Positions 39,348 through 50,166 are shown, numbered from the stretch's first letter. The stretch is 64,000 nt of DNA from Symbiodinium natans (GCA_905221605.1 CAJNDS010000176.1:124001-188000); one strand, 5' to 3'. Numbers and translations: made by a program. The notes: generated by a model not told the origin, from the letters alone.

Positions 39348-39925
39348 TTACAGGGGGTCGCGGGGGCATGCAGTGATCCGTGCTCCATCAAAGCCCGCAA
39401 GCAGAGGCGTTGGACTCGCGCCAAATTGGCATTTTGGACTCTTCAATGGTCCTCTTGGAGGAATCGCAGCAGCACTAATAGCAATCAATACTAAATTTTA
39501 ACGACTAAAAGTTGATGAAAAAACATGATACTATTTAATGAGGTACAATAGATAATAGATACAGGCCTTTCCAGCCTCCACACTTTGGTGAGTCGCAATA
39601 AAGCCTATCCTCCTAAAGCCCTTTGTCATACGGTGCGACAGATACGAGCAATGTGGCCGGGTTGCTGTAGAAGGTGCTAAGGGTTCAACCATGCGCCATC
39701 TTCTTGGGGTGGGAACATCGGGCAGGACCCAACCATATCGCCGAGCTACCAGAATGGTCTACTATACCTGGACGTGCTCTGGCTGCAGCACTTGCGACTT
39801 CGGACATGCCAGATGCTAAACCCCGAACCGTAACCCAAACCCTCTAACCCTAACTCCTTAAACTAAACCCTCGAACCCTAAGCCTTAAACCCTTAAACTC
39901 AACCCTCTAACCAGCTCGCAGCCGG

Positions 39926-40026
39926 GAGGTGACCACGCAGATGACCGGCACTGGCGCCCGGGTTGATGTCGCTGTGGTTCCCAAAGGCAGCTGTGCCTTC
40001 CGGAGCATGAGAGCACAAGCCTAAAA
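39926..40026 (+). CDS. Candidate exon
   Basis: It reads REVTTQMTGTGARVDVAVVP then KGSCAFRSMRAQA. Beta-rich; shares a VAVVP motif with the exon at 13477. Confidence 0.4.
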
Positions 40027-40318
40027 GGACCCCTTGAAGTCCGTGTTCCGCTCCAAAGCCCTTGGCCAAAGCCTACCTTACAACATCTTACCCTAAATTC
40101 TGCGAAAGCCCTTAATTCAACCGAAGCTCCTCATCCTTCTTCCTCCGCCTTCGTGGAGGTGAGGAAGCCAAGGCTCAGAGCTCCTTTGACTACCGGCAGC
40201 TGAATTTTGGCCCTCTCACAGCCAGTCCCTGCACCTGCGTTGATTTTTTTGGGTTCAAGGGCCAGGTGTCAAGGTGCTGCAGCATTCCTGAGGTATTTTC
40301 TGACTTTCAGAATGTTTA

Positions 40319-40521
40319 AGACCTTTGCCGGGTCCGACTGTCGGTTCAAGTTGTTCTCGCGGGTCTGCAGCATTGCAAAATACGAAGGCTGCAGAAGCAG
40401 TCTGTCCTCCGCGTACTCAGGCGCTGCGTGCCTCGAGCCGAACATCCAGTACGACGAGACGAGCGGATCCAAGGCCACTCTCACGCGCGCGGGCTTTTCC
40501 GAATGTGGCTTTGGGGCTTAG
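40319..40521 (+). CDS. Cys-rich exon
   Basis: It contains RVCSIAKYEGCRSSLSSAYS, then GAACLEPNIQYDETSGSKAT and LTRAGFSECGFGA. Four Cys with strongly G/C-ending codons. It may join the exon at 40665. Confidence 0.42.
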
Positions 40522-40664
40522 GTTTAGAGTGCCCAAGGCGAAAGCAGATCATTGAGGCATCGGCAAGAGTCGATGCGCCTTTCCTCTAATTAGTAATACC
40601 CATCGCGAGGGCCGTTTTTCCTTAAGCCACGCTGTCGTCCGGCTGGCTGTTGCTTTGCCTGCAG

Positions 40665-40710
40665 ACCATTGGGCCCTGCGACCTCGTGCCGGGCGCGGAG
40701 CTGCGGGGCT
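40665..40710 (+). CDS. Short exon with clear splice sites
   Basis: Between TTTGCCTGCAG and GTGAAAT it reads TIGPCDLVPGAELRGW. If the donor is skipped it ends KYSDLH then TGA. Confidence 0.4.
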
Positions 40711-40890
40711 GGGTGAAATATTCAGACCTGCACTGAACCATGTGCAGCAAAGCTTAAGCCTTCAGCAGCCAAAGCATCTGGGTTGTTGAAAGTTAGGGTT
40801 CCTGTCTTCACTTCCTTTGCTGCAAGGGGCTTAGATTCCTGACCGAAGCTATAGCTGGAAGAGGGCCGAAGTCCTTTTGTTTCATCGCAG

Positions 40891-40996
40891 GAGTACACGA
40901 TCATTGTGCATGTGGCCATCCGATTCAACTGCCCTTGCGCGGATCCCTGCTTCTGCACGGGCGAGCTCAGCTTCAAGAGCCAGGCTTGCACGTCGG
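40891..40996 (+). CDS. Cys-rich extracellular-type exon
   Basis: After TCATCGCAG| it reads EYTIIVHVAIRFNCPCADPC, then FCTGELSFKSQACTSG, with GTTTGGGG as donor. Six Cys after an Ig/FN3-like strand. Likely the same gene as 40319 and 40665. Confidence 0.48.
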
Positions 40997-41157
40997 GGTT
41001 TGGGGTTTAGGGGTACGTTTTCGGGTTTAGGGTTTAGGGTGTGAGAATGGCTTCAGGGGAGGTTTAGGGTCATGAGTCATGGCTGTCGCCTGTTTGACCA
41101 AAAGTCCACCCGAAAAGTGTTGAGCCCGGGCCTTGTGCCGAAGCCCGACACAGCCCA

Positions 41158-41324
41158 AAACCCTAAACCCATCTAAACCCTAAACCGCTTAAACCCTAAA
41201 CCCTAAACCCATCTCAACCCTAAACCGCTTAAACCCTAAACCCCAAACCCCAAACCCCAAACCCCAAACCCCAAACCCCAAACCCCAAACCCCAAACCCC
41301 AAACCCCAAACCCCAAACCCTAAA
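41158..41324. repeat. CCCTAAA array changing to pure CCCCAAA
   Basis: The first part has CCCTAAA with CATCT and CGCTT interruptions; then about thirteen consecutive CCCCAAA heptamers. Confidence 0.92.
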
Positions 41325-41960
41325 CTGAAACTTGGGGGCGAGGCCGCTCCGGGAGGAGGCCTCGACACCTCCCCCTCGGGCCACATCATCCTGCCGGATC
41401 GGGTGCCACCGACGCTGACGCTTCTTGGCCCTATACCTTTGAGACCTACGTACTCAGAGGGTTTGGGGTGGAGGGTTTAGGGTTTCGGGCCGTTTAGGGT
41501 TTAGGGTTAGGGCTTGGAACTGACGAATGGTGCGACCTGTATCATCAGCTTGCTTAGCTTGAAAGCTGATGGTTTAGGAGATAGGTGTCAGGAAGCAATC
41601 AGTTTTGGACAGACTCCCTGACAAAGGCTTCATGACTGCGCTCCTCAGCACAATCAGATGGGATGACCTAGCCATCGGGCGATGCCTGGCGAACTCCTGC
41701 ACTGGGTCACCAGACTCTTTCTGTCGCCCCTTCCACAAGAAGTGAAGCCCTTAACTACTGTGACTTGTTCTGACATGGGCTTTGGGTCTTGCGCGGCAGT
41801 GGGCAAGTCTTCCCAAAGCCTTGCACACCTAAACTCATGGACCAAAATATGGTCCGGGAGCTGGATCGGTTCTAGCCCTGATGGAACAACCAACTCGCCA
41901 AACAGCGAATCTTAGGATGCCCAGGTTTACCCCAACTTATGGCAGAATCGAACAAGTGCA

Positions 41961-42008
<48 letters not shown>

Positions 42009-42065
42009 GCTGCCGCTGCTGCTGCCGCTGCTGCTGCCGCTGCCGCTGCCGCCGCCGCTGCCGCT

Positions 42066-42103
<38 letters not shown>

Positions 42104-42118
42104 TGCTGCTGCTGCTGC
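41961..42118. repeat. (CTG)n/(CCG)n trinucleotide repeat
   Basis: CTG units grade into CCG and back to CTG. It gives poly-Leu/Pro, poly-Ala or poly-Arg frames by periodicity. Confidence 0.95.
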
Positions 42119-42210
42119 TTCCGTTGTTGTTGGTGGTTGTGTCACGATTGCCATGTCTGTTCTTGAAACTAGTACTGACACTTACTGTTCTTGCCATTCT
42201 CCTCATTAAA

Positions 42211-42329
42211 ATGGCTATTGCCGAAAAGGACTCCGTAAACGACCCCGCGAGCAATGCCCAGGGTGCGAGCTGCAACCTGGATTCCAGGCTCAGGGTCACT
42301 GGCCATGTGCAGGCCGGGAGCCTTTTTAG
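42211..42329 (+). CDS. Candidate exon ending at a TTTAGGG donor
   Basis: It reads MAIAEKDSVNDPASNAQGAS, then CNLDSRLRVTGHVQAGSLF, then G|GTTTAGGG. Protein-like; the upstream frame runs into the CTG/CCG repeat. Confidence 0.4.
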
Positions 42330-42488
42330 GGTTTAGGGTTTAGGGTTTAGGGTTTGGGGTTTGGGGTTTAGGGTTTAGGGTTTCGGGAGGGGTGGTAAGT
42401 TACGAGAGCCTTGCACCATCGTCGGCTGAAGCTTGTGTTCAAGCCTAAGCGGCAGTTCGAGCAACCCTACAGCCTGGCATTGGCATAG

Positions 42489-42605
42489 GACACGGGCTCT
42501 TCCTACCCTGTTGTGACGATGTGCGCGGCCTGTGCTCCGCCATACAACCCTGCAACAGCGCCTCGGAGCCAAAGGTGTGGGGCTTCAAAGCCATGGCAGG
42601 TTCTT
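42489..42605 (+). pseudogene. Possible aspartic-protease fragment (DTGSS motif)
   Basis: It reads DTGSSYPVVTMCAACAPPYN then PATAPRSQRCGAS. DTG-S-S followed by C-x2-C and (Y/F)-N-P is the active-site region of pepsin/plant-type aspartic proteases. Upstream in frame lies QFEQPYSLALA, resembling the strand before DTG, but an in-frame TAG at 42486 separates them. Either TAG|G is an acceptor and the exon starts at 42489, or this is a relic. Chance similarity is possible. Confidence 0.3.
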
Positions 42606-42675
42606 TTTTGGAGTTCTCAAGGGAGGTCTCTTCATGTGGAGGCAGGCCAGCTGCACGTGATCAGAGAAACGCAAT

Positions 42676-43012
42676 TTCCTAAACCCTAGACCCTAAACCC
42701 TCAAACCCCCCGAAACCCCGAAACCCCGAAACCCCGAAACCCCGAAACCCCGAAACCCCGAAACCCCGAAACCCCGAAACCCCGAAACCCCGAAACCCCG
42801 AAACCCCGAAACCCTAAACCCTAAACCCTAAACCCTAAACCCTAAACCCTAAACCCTAAACCCTAAACCCTAAACCCTAAACCCTAAACGAAACCCTATA
42901 AACCCTAAACCCTAGAAACCCTAAACCCTCTAATATCCCTAAACCCTATAGAAACCCTGTAATATCCCTAAACCCTATAATATTCCTAAACCCTATAATA
43001 CCCCTAAACGCT
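42676..43012. repeat. Variant telomere array: CCCCGAAA then CCCTAAA
   Basis: About thirteen perfect CCCCGAAA octamers (42712-42812) are followed by about eleven CCCTAAA units and a degenerate tail of CCCTATAATATC-like units. Confidence 0.93.
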
Positions 43013-43112
43013 AGTGAGCTGAGGATCCTTCCCCGCAACCCACGGATCCACCGCGGACCTGCCTGCGCAATGGCGATGCCGAGGCCTGTGGGACCTTCGA
43101 GGAAGCTACCTC

Positions 43113-43292
43113 TGGGATGTTCTCCCCTTATACTAAGACTAAGAGTCCTCAATGGGGGATTCTAATGGGGGGTTCTAGCCGCCCTCTGGGATGTGCCCCC
43201 CTTATACTAAGAGTCCTTAATGGGGGACTCTAATAGGGGGGGGGTTCTATATAAGCCGTATGAAGGACTGTTAGTATAAGGGGGAACATCCC
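43113..43292. mobile_element. Family-A element with duplicated left end (A3)
   Basis: GGGATGTTCTCCCCTTATAC and, 75 bp later, GGGATGTGCCCCCCTTATAC share one right end AGGACTGTTAGTATAAGGGG then GAACATCCC. This suggests a nested or internally duplicated copy. Confidence 0.65.
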
Positions 43293-43864
43293 ACAAGCGA
43301 ATGCGAAGAGTACTGTTCAACATGAGCCAAAGTTGCATGCTCGTCGGCACATGAAATGTGGCGTGCCATCTGTGTCTTGCCATCAGGCGCACCGATACTG
43401 GCGGATCCGTGCATCTGCTGCGGTTGGCTCTTTCTGGTAGATGCTCCTGTTCGCAGTCTCTGAGTCTCTGAGAGAGAGTGTGAATGTGTGTGTGTGTGAG
43501 CGTGCATACGTGTGAGCACCTTTGTTGTTATTAAAACCGTGAGCAATAACGACATGACGACAAATCATCACATGTCAAGAAGATATGGCCAAGTTCAGGC
43601 CACAAAGTAGGTTTGAGCGGAATGAGCGAAAACATAATTCTACGAGTAGCTCGCGGAACTACGAAGGACCTTCAAACAGTTTGCTCTTGCTTAAGAAGGA
43701 TTCCAGCACATGCGGTTCCAAGCTGGCACTTGAATCTTCGTCATGCCTACGACTCGGGTCTGTTTAGCTGTTCTTGTCCATTGTCCTTGATCTTGACCTG
43801 CACATACGCCCCCCTCCTCAACTTCATGAGCTACATGCTCTACTTGCTGTAGGCTACGTAGTAG

Positions 43865-43923
43865 GGGTACTTTGACATTGGCTTTGCCCGGTTTCTGGGA
43901 AACAGCACCCAGAGTACGCTCAG
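43865..43923 (+). CDS. Short exon
   Basis: After GTAGTAG|G it reads YFDIGFARFLGNSTQSTLR and ends AG|GTATTCC. NST sequon; good donor. Confidence 0.4.
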
Positions 43924-44341
43924 GTATTCCTCTGGGCCGTGCTTGCCCATCCAGGACTCAGATCAACATTGCAGAGGCCTGGAAAGAGCTGTTCGTTAGT
44001 TGTGCTTGTTTCTTCTTCATGGTGAAAACTGTCGGAGCTCTCTGGCCAACAAGCTGCATCTTCTTGCTGGGAGTGGGTGATGAATTCTGGATATGCGGGC
44101 CCCTGTTCTGCAGGCGGAGTTCTATGAGGTGTCGTCGCTGGAGCGGTCAGGTGCGACTGTCTCGAGACAGCCGAAAGTGCTCGCATCTTGTGCCCACTCC
44201 ATCGTGATCCCTGGTCCACAAGGGTTGACTTCATTAGAGTCAAAGAGACGCGCTACCGACAGGACGCAAAGTGGAGCCCACAGCCTACCTCGCGAAAGTA
44301 CCTGAGATTCCTGGCCTCTCGCTTCAGGATCGGTCATTAAC

Positions 44342-44453
44342 ATGACAGGGATGCGTGGATTGAAGCCTCCTCGACCACCATGGATAGCTGGCTGGACATT
44401 GACACCTGTGACAGCAGAGAGACTGATTTTCGACAGCTGTGGCTTTTTGCCGA
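44342..44453 (+). CDS. Acidic exon
   Basis: It reads DRDAWIEASSTTMDSWLDID, then TCDSRETDFRQLWLFAE, ending GAG|GTGCTG. Trp- and Asp-rich, strongly protein-like. Minus-strand frames across it are shadows. Confidence 0.45.
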
Positions 44454-44477
44454 GGTGCTGTGAAGACAGCGGCATTT

Positions 44478-44570
44478 GACGGCAGCCTTGCAAGCAAGTA
44501 CCTCATGGACACTTGGCCCATCATGGGCGAAGCTGACTTTGGGTTCGCTGTGTCGCTTACACAAGGGAGG
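44478..44570 (+). CDS. Candidate exon
   Basis: It reads DGSLASKYLMDTWPIMGEAD then FGFAVSLTQG. Hydrophobic strands; same strand and spacing as its neighbours. Confidence 0.4.
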
Positions 44571-44638
44571 CCAAGGGAGGGGGCCGATGGTGGCAGCTTC
44601 GGGCTTAGTGCAGTCTGTTCCAATCCTGTTCTCAGGAC

Positions 44639-44803
44639 ACCATCTCAGATGCTTGGCTGGGCATCGACATGGGCATCAGCCAATCAACTGCCATCCTTCG
44701 TTTCCGCGGACACTGGGATATCGATTGCGTGCCCTCCAAGGCGCAGTCTGATGCAGCATGGTGGCTGTTGGATGCTTTATGGATGCTGGGTTGATGCTGA
44801 GAC
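44639..44803 (+). CDS. Strong exon, discoidin-like strand pattern
   Basis: It reads DTISDAWLGIDMGISQSTAI, then LRFRGHWDIDCVPSKAQSDA and AWWLLDALWMLG. 'DAWLGIDMG......ILRFRG' resembles the 'W..IDLG....V..V...G' core of F5/8 type C domains. The similarity is by eye only. Codon use is clearly coding. Confidence 0.48.
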
Positions 44804-44855
44804 TGACCTAAGGGCACAGAGCTTGGGCCGTCCGAAACTTCTAAAAGTAGTCACT

Positions 44856-44992
44856 CTGGAAGGTGGTTCTGGAGTGGTCCGATGACGTCATCACCTGGAC
44901 GGAGAAGATGGCCTCAGAGGAAAGCCCAACGAACCAGGCAGCTCGGATCTTCAGCCGTGTGCAGACTTCTGCATGCTGCGCACGATCCGCTG
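44856..44992 (+). CDS. Strong exon
   Basis: It reads SLWKVVLEWSDDVITWTEKM, then ASEESPTNQAARIFSRVQTS and ACCARSAVRALIAYS. Strand then amphipathic helix. Likely continues the gene of 44342-44803. Confidence 0.46.
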
Positions 44993-45069
44993 TCAGAGCC
45001 CTTATAGCTTATTCTTAAATCATTCCGATTACGTTTTTCGCAATATGGTTACTCTTGTTGACTATCAGT

Positions 45070-45195
45070 ATCCGGCGCGCGACCTCCAGGAATTCACCGC
45101 CTTTACTGATCTCTACGTCTCCGCCAACGCTGAGAATTGGACCAATGGTGCCTTCTATCAGGAGCGGGCTTTAACGAAGCGCGCGCGGGCTTGAC
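45070..45195 (+). CDS. Strong exon
   Basis: It reads YPARDLQEFTAFTDLYVSAN, then AENWTNGAFYQERALTKRAR, TGA at 45192. An NWT sequon and G/C-ending codons support coding. Confidence 0.46.
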
Positions 45196-45234
45196 GGCCA
45201 TCCATCTCACAACGCAGACGGCTGAAACCCCGTG

Positions 45235-45235
<1 letters not shown>

Positions 45236-45267
<32 letters not shown>

Positions 45268-45335
45268 TATATTATATTATATTATATATATTATATATAT
45301 ATATTATATATATTATATATATATATATATATATG
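45236..45335. repeat. (CA)n and (TATAT)n microsatellite
   Basis: About 18 bp of CA followed by about 80 bp of TA/TATAT units. Confidence 0.94.
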
Positions 45336-45360
45336 TATTTGAGCCCCATCAACTCCTGTG

Positions 45361-45462
45361 ATGAAGGTGGCCTACGTAGCAGAGTCCGAGAACAGCGTCA
45401 TCATCGACGGCGTCACACCGGGGTCGGATTACAACATCCATTGCTTCTTGGCACTTTACAAT
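45361..45462 (+). CDS. Fibronectin-III-like exon
   Basis: It reads KVAYVAESENSVIIDGVTPG then SDYNIHCFLALYN. 'ViidgvtPGsdYnihcfl' matches the F-strand signature of FN3 domains (L.pGt.Y.v.v). The frame reaches a family-A element at 45463. Confidence 0.48.
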
Positions 45463-45470
45463 GTGTAGAC

Positions 45471-45534
45471 TTGGGATAGGGATTAGAAGAAGGGATACTA
45501 GAAAGGACTGTAAGTATGAGGGGGAGCATCCCAA
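45471..45534. mobile_element. Family-A element (A4) with target duplication
   Basis: A 64 bp element TTGGGATAGGG ... GGGGGAGCATCCCAA flanked by GTGTAGAC at 45463-45470 and 45535-45542. Confidence 0.7.
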
Positions 45535-46342
45535 GTGTAGACTTCCATTCTTTTGGCTAGAGTACTGCGACACTTCTTACTTATACTGAGTTACTGCTCT
45601 GCATAGATTCTGTTGTTATCTTCTATATCTGGGTTTAGTGGTTAGGGTTTGGGGTATGAGAAGTCTCCTTTCCCACATTTAGCGTTCCTTCAAACTACGT
45701 CTTTTTGTTGTTGCCTTTTCTTGGTTCATTTCGCGAAAGGCCTTGTGTTGCGCTGTTTCGCCCAACTCTACTGTTGTGATTTTCCTTGTTGCCGCCGTTT
45801 TCAGGGCAAGAAGCTTGAACCCAATGTTATCGGGAAAAAATCCTGGGCGTCATGATGCATTCATGCCGTCATGTGACATCTTCGACTTGGCGCACTGCAG
45901 TGGAGATGCATGGACGTCCAGTTTCATAGTGCAATGGTCGTCCTTGTAACGCACCGCAATTTCAGCAGCCATGCTTTGATGAAGGCCCTCACAGCACATC
46001 ATGAGGGCGCATTCTTGAATAGAACCCAAAGCATTGACAACAATAACTGAGAATGATTTGTCCAAACCTGAAGAACGCGGCCGATTGTTGAGGCTGGTCC
46101 ACGGATGCTGCGAACAGCTCTGGCCCTGAGTCGAACCCCATCGCAGTCAGGACAGTGGACCTTGTAGGGACGCCTGGCAGCATCTTCGAACAAGGGCGCC
46201 CCTCGAAAGCAGTAAGACCCCTGAAAATGCCCCCAGCGCCGGTACTCAATAGCCCTAGAAACCCAAACACCTAAGCCCTAAACCTAAACCCTAAACGCTA
46301 AACCCTAACCCCCCAAAACCCTAACCCCGCCAAAACCCTCTA

Positions 46343-46515
46343 GATGCCGTGCGCTGCTCCGAGGGCCCTACACTGAAAGGTCCACGCCGTGAGTTGCAAG
46401 GGACTTTCGCCGTGACGGTGGGGCTGGACTGCAGGACCCTGCAGGCGTACCCAGCTCTCCTCCCCTGTGTGGCCCGAGAGAGCCCGGATGAATTCTTTTT
46501 CCAACACCAACACCG
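46343..46515 (+). CDS. Strong exon
   Basis: After AACCCTCTAG|AT it reads AVRCSEGPTLKGPRRELQGT, then FAVTVGLDCRTLQAYPALLP and CVARESPDEFFFQHQH before GTGAGG. CCCTAA repeats precede the acceptor. Beta-rich, three Cys; extracellular type. Confidence 0.52.
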
Positions 46516-46736
46516 TGAGGCCATCCAAAGCCCCCCCAAAAAGCCCAACGAAGCCGGAACGGGCCAGAATCTGAGAACCGTTGCCCTAATTCATCCCTGG
46601 TTACCCAAGTGACCCGACAACTACCTCAATTTCCTAAACCGCAACTCCTAACTCCTCCTCCAAGCCGTTTGCCTTCTAAGGAGCCTTGGTCCCTAACCCT
46701 AAAACCCTAAACCTATAACCGTTTAAGAGCCTTGGT

Positions 46737-46848
46737 CGCCTGCCAGAGGGACCAGCTTATCCCTCGGCGGCCAGCCTGCAGCATCTCCCAAGTTCCCCCG
46801 ACGGAGACCAGGAGGAGCACGCCATGTACCCCTTTATTTGGGGGGGTA
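46737..46848 (+). CDS. Candidate exon
   Basis: It reads LGRLPEGPAYPSAASLQHLP, then SSPDGDQEEHAMYPFIWG before G|GTAGGG. CCCTAAA-type repeats lie before and TTTAGGG-type after. Confidence 0.38.
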
Positions 46849-47543
46849 GGGTTCAGGGGTTTAAGGTTTAGGGTTTAGGTTTATGGTTAGGGTTTAGGGT
46901 TTAGGGTCTAGGGCTTTAGGTCTTATGTCTTAGGGTCTTAGTGTCTATAGGGATACCTTAAGGGTCTTAGGGTCTTAGGGTTAAGGGTCTTAGGTTGCCC
47001 TTAGGGTTTTAGGGATTTAGTTTGAAGGGTTTATTTTGGGGTCCCGTGTTAAGGAGATTCTTTTCTATTTTGGGGGTGAAAGGGTACCCCTTATTTTGGG
47101 AAAGATCCGCATGTCACTCAGCTTAAAACTATCATATGGGGCTTACGCAAAATAGGGCGACCCTAAAATGCCCCATCCCCCCCCCCCCCCCAAACAAAAA
47201 TAACAACAAGAAGTAGAAAATTTCCATTTTCATTGGGCAAATAAGGTACCTTCTCTAAATTTATTTTTCTCCTTGGGTCCTATATCATACGGCGCCCTAC
47301 TCATGGAGGGCACCCCAAAAGACCCCATCATTTTGAGAACTGACCAGATTAAGCTTGTTATGGTTGCGGCTAGTATGCCACACGGAGGCAACCAGTAGCT
47401 GCTACAGTGAGCTCCTGCGGGATATACGCTGCAGACTCACCCATTCTCTCAGCTGGGCGGTGCCGATGCGGAAGTGTCGCTGGCCAGTGAAACAGCTGTC
47501 ACTGTCTATCAATGCAGGTCTCTTTCCGTGTAATCACTATAAC

Positions 47544-47783
47544 TAGGACCGCAAATCACCGACACCACGGACCCCTCCTACATCTGCAGTGTCGCTGATT
47601 GCGAAAAAGCGGTGCTGCAATCCAAGATTCCGCCCCGACTTGTAGGATCAGACCACACAGGTCACATCCAGCAGTGCTGCTGGCAGCAAAATGCACGTGA
47701 CACCTGTTTGGGACGGAATAAAGTGCTTCGAGGGATGTCGTTCCAACGACAGATTGAGGCACTAAATGGCCCGTCCCCATTCT
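47544..47783 (+). CDS. Cys-rich open segment without Met start
   Basis: It reads PQITDTTDPSYICSVADCEK, then AVLQSKIPPRLVGSDHTGHI and QQCCWQQNARDTCLGR, about 79 codons to TAA. Five Cys; probably an exon. Confidence 0.42.
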
Positions 47784-47993
47784 AACCGTACCGCCCTAGT
47801 TTGGCAGGCTATTGTGGAACAGCATGTAAATAGAGAGAGGTGGGTGAATTTTGACAAACATAGGCGAGATGCGCCAAAGGAAGGATTTCCACCCCTAATT
47901 CGAAACCCGCTAACACGGGTCGGCTGGACGTTGGTTTCATCGCTGCCAACCCTGACAGCGTTCATTTTTGTAATTTTGTTTAAAGGTTTTTAG
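47766..47993 (+). CDS. Candidate exon with C-terminal hydrophobic segment
   Basis: It reads RTALVWQAIVEQHVNRERWV, then NFDKHRRDAPKEGFPPLIRN and WTLVSSLPTLTAFIFVILFK. The last 20 residues could be a membrane anchor. It overlaps the previous frame by 18 bp, so at most one of these edges is exact. Confidence 0.4.
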   Translation: MARPHSNRTALVWQAIVEQHVNRERWVNFDKHRRDAPKEGFPPLIRNPLTRVGWTLVSSLPTLTAFIFVILFKGF

Positions 47994-48963
47994 TTTGGGG
48001 ATTTAGTGTTTAGGCAGTTTTCGACCCTTCAGGCCAGGTTCAGTGGAACGGCCACCCGCGCGGTGGGGGGGGTGGCCATCGCACGTGCGTTCCTCGCGCG
48101 CAGGACATTCAGATGACCTACAGCCCTGCTCGCGGCGCGTCGCGTCCCGCATAACCCCTGCGACTCACTTAGGTGCACAAGGGCACCTCTTTTTCACCTC
48201 CCAGCCTCCCCAGATCATCCCATAACCCCATCCTTTGTCAACCGCTGCCCACAACCCCATCCTAAAGATTTATTTAGATGGCATTCGGGTTCGCGACGTG
48301 CAATCCTCTGCGAACCCTCCCTGAATCCCCCCCCAAAAAAGACAGTACTTTGGAGTAATATCACCCCTGCTGCTGATGTATGACAAAGTGCCCCGAAGAC
48401 AAAAATCACGGTTCCGGTTCTTGCCCTCAGCTTCAAAGCGGAGCCACGTCGTGGAACCCCGGGGCGCGGCGGCGAAGCAATAACCTGATAAAAGCAAGGC
48501 TTTTGTCCGTAGGGCTTGCCCTCCAAAAGCCTGATAACCGCTACAAAGCCCTGTTAGCCCCGTCGTGTATCCCTCCGAAACACTCCATGAACTTAAACAC
48601 CTGGAATTTTGTAGCCTAAATCCTGAACCCTGGGAAAAAACAACAACCCATGAAGGGACCTCTCTCTGTTGGGTTTCTGGAGGAAGCGGGGTGGGGGAAG
48701 AAAAGCAGGGGGGCCGTAAGTAGAGGGGTCAGTGTGAGGAGGGGGGACGAAGCGACAGGAAAGAGGGTAGGGGGTGGGGATGGGGGGGGGAGGGGAGGGC
48801 GTGCGGGAAAAGTGTTCATCTTCTTTCTTTTGTTTCTTTCCCTGCGCAATTCAGGCTCAGCATGCTCTTCTAGAGAAAACCGCACTCACGCCTGCTTCCG
48901 TCCAGCCTTATATCCTCCTTGTTTTTTGATTCCCAAAAGCACAGCAATGCCCTCGAGAGGCCC

Positions 48964-49449
48964 CTAGACCTGATGGCTCCCCCATGTCTCTTTTGGGAGT
49001 TGAGGCCACTTCGCTAGGACTGTGAGAAGCGTACCAGCTCCACCCTGGGGAAGCGTGCTCACCTGCAAAACAAAATCACTGAAGCGGACTGTGGTTGAAA
49101 TCCATCCGTCATCTGGGCTCAATCCGATTCTAGATCCCCCGTCTTTCGCGTAATACTTGAGAGGCCTGGATGTTAAGGGGTATATTACTTCTTTGTCGGT
49201 GAAACCCAGACACTGTTGGGGATACGAAGTTTTGCTCACGGCTGGGAGAACACGCGGGTGACTTTGTCGGTGAGAAAACTCGCGAGGGAGCCAGCTTATG
49301 ACGCTCGGCTTTTGGATTTCTCCAGGGCCGTCACTCCCGAAGATCCCAGGCTTGGAGAGGGCGATCGCGGTGGCAAGCAGCACGTAAACAGCCGGGACCA
49401 CGAAATAGACGATACAATGACGTATGGCCTCATCCCTGATCTGTCTCAT
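48964..49449 (-). CDS. Hypothetical minus-strand frame with membrane anchor
   Basis: 161 codons with an early apolar stretch HCIVYFVVPAVYVLLATAIA, then a polar region (DDGWISTTVRFSDFVLQVST). A similar FVVPAV stretch occurs in the minus frame at 58056-58484. It is one of the few supportable minus-strand candidates. No family recognised. Confidence 0.3.
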   Translation of the reverse strand: MRQIRDEAIRHCIVYFVVPAVYVLLATAIALSKPGIFGSDGPGEIQKPSVISWLPREFSHRQSHPRVLPAVSKTSYPQQCLGFTDKEVIYPLTSRPLKYYAKDGGSRIGLSPDDGWISTTVRFSDFVLQVSTLPQGGAGTLLTVLAKWPQLPKETWGSHQV

Positions 49450-50166
49450 AGGAGTGTAAATTTATGCCTAGGGTTCGGTGGGAGCAACAGCAAAACGGCG
49501 AGGAGGGGTGGGCAGAACAATCTGAGTAAGACTAATAAGCCGCGGACAACAAAAAAAGAGACAAAAATCTTATAGGCGACCATATTCCAGCCGGATCTGT
49601 GCTCGGGATACCTCTTGGGTGAACATTGGGAAAGGGCGGCGCTCGCGGGGGGGCTTCTGGGATTTCTTAACTCACGGGGTTCAATGGCGAGGTCTTTATT
49701 AAGGGCCGAGTATTAGCCCTATGGCCTCAACTTACAGAGCCTTTTTCAGGACTTTTGAAAGTGCTTCCCCTGTAAACCCTAGCCCACTTTTCCCATGCAA
49801 GGCCTCCCCTCTACCTGGGAGTCGGGGCGTTCGCCTTCCGGAATGGTGATTGTCGGCAGAAACACACAACCATGTGTAACGAATACCGAACACAAGGAAA
49901 ACTGGGGTGTAAGCCAGGTGGGGTTGTACAGAATATAAAAGAATTGGCGCCTCTCTCTCTTTTTGTTGCTTGCCATTTTTTCTTTCTCTGCCGCGGCGAT
50001 TGGGCCGTAAGTCCTGAGGTTATTCGTGTGGGCGGCTGGGGTGGATGTGATGGGCAGGAACAAGCAATCCTGATCTCGTGCCTCAGGGGCAAGCTTGTAG
50101 AAGACGTCCCTTGCCTCCAATATGTAGTACGACGCAAGTCTGCCCAGCCCATGTGGGAATAAAGCT

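Noticed and set aside
41881-42336. 151-codon frame through the CTG/CCG repeat
   Set aside because: The Leu/Pro stretch is repeat-driven; only the last part (42211-42329) is kept as a candidate exon.
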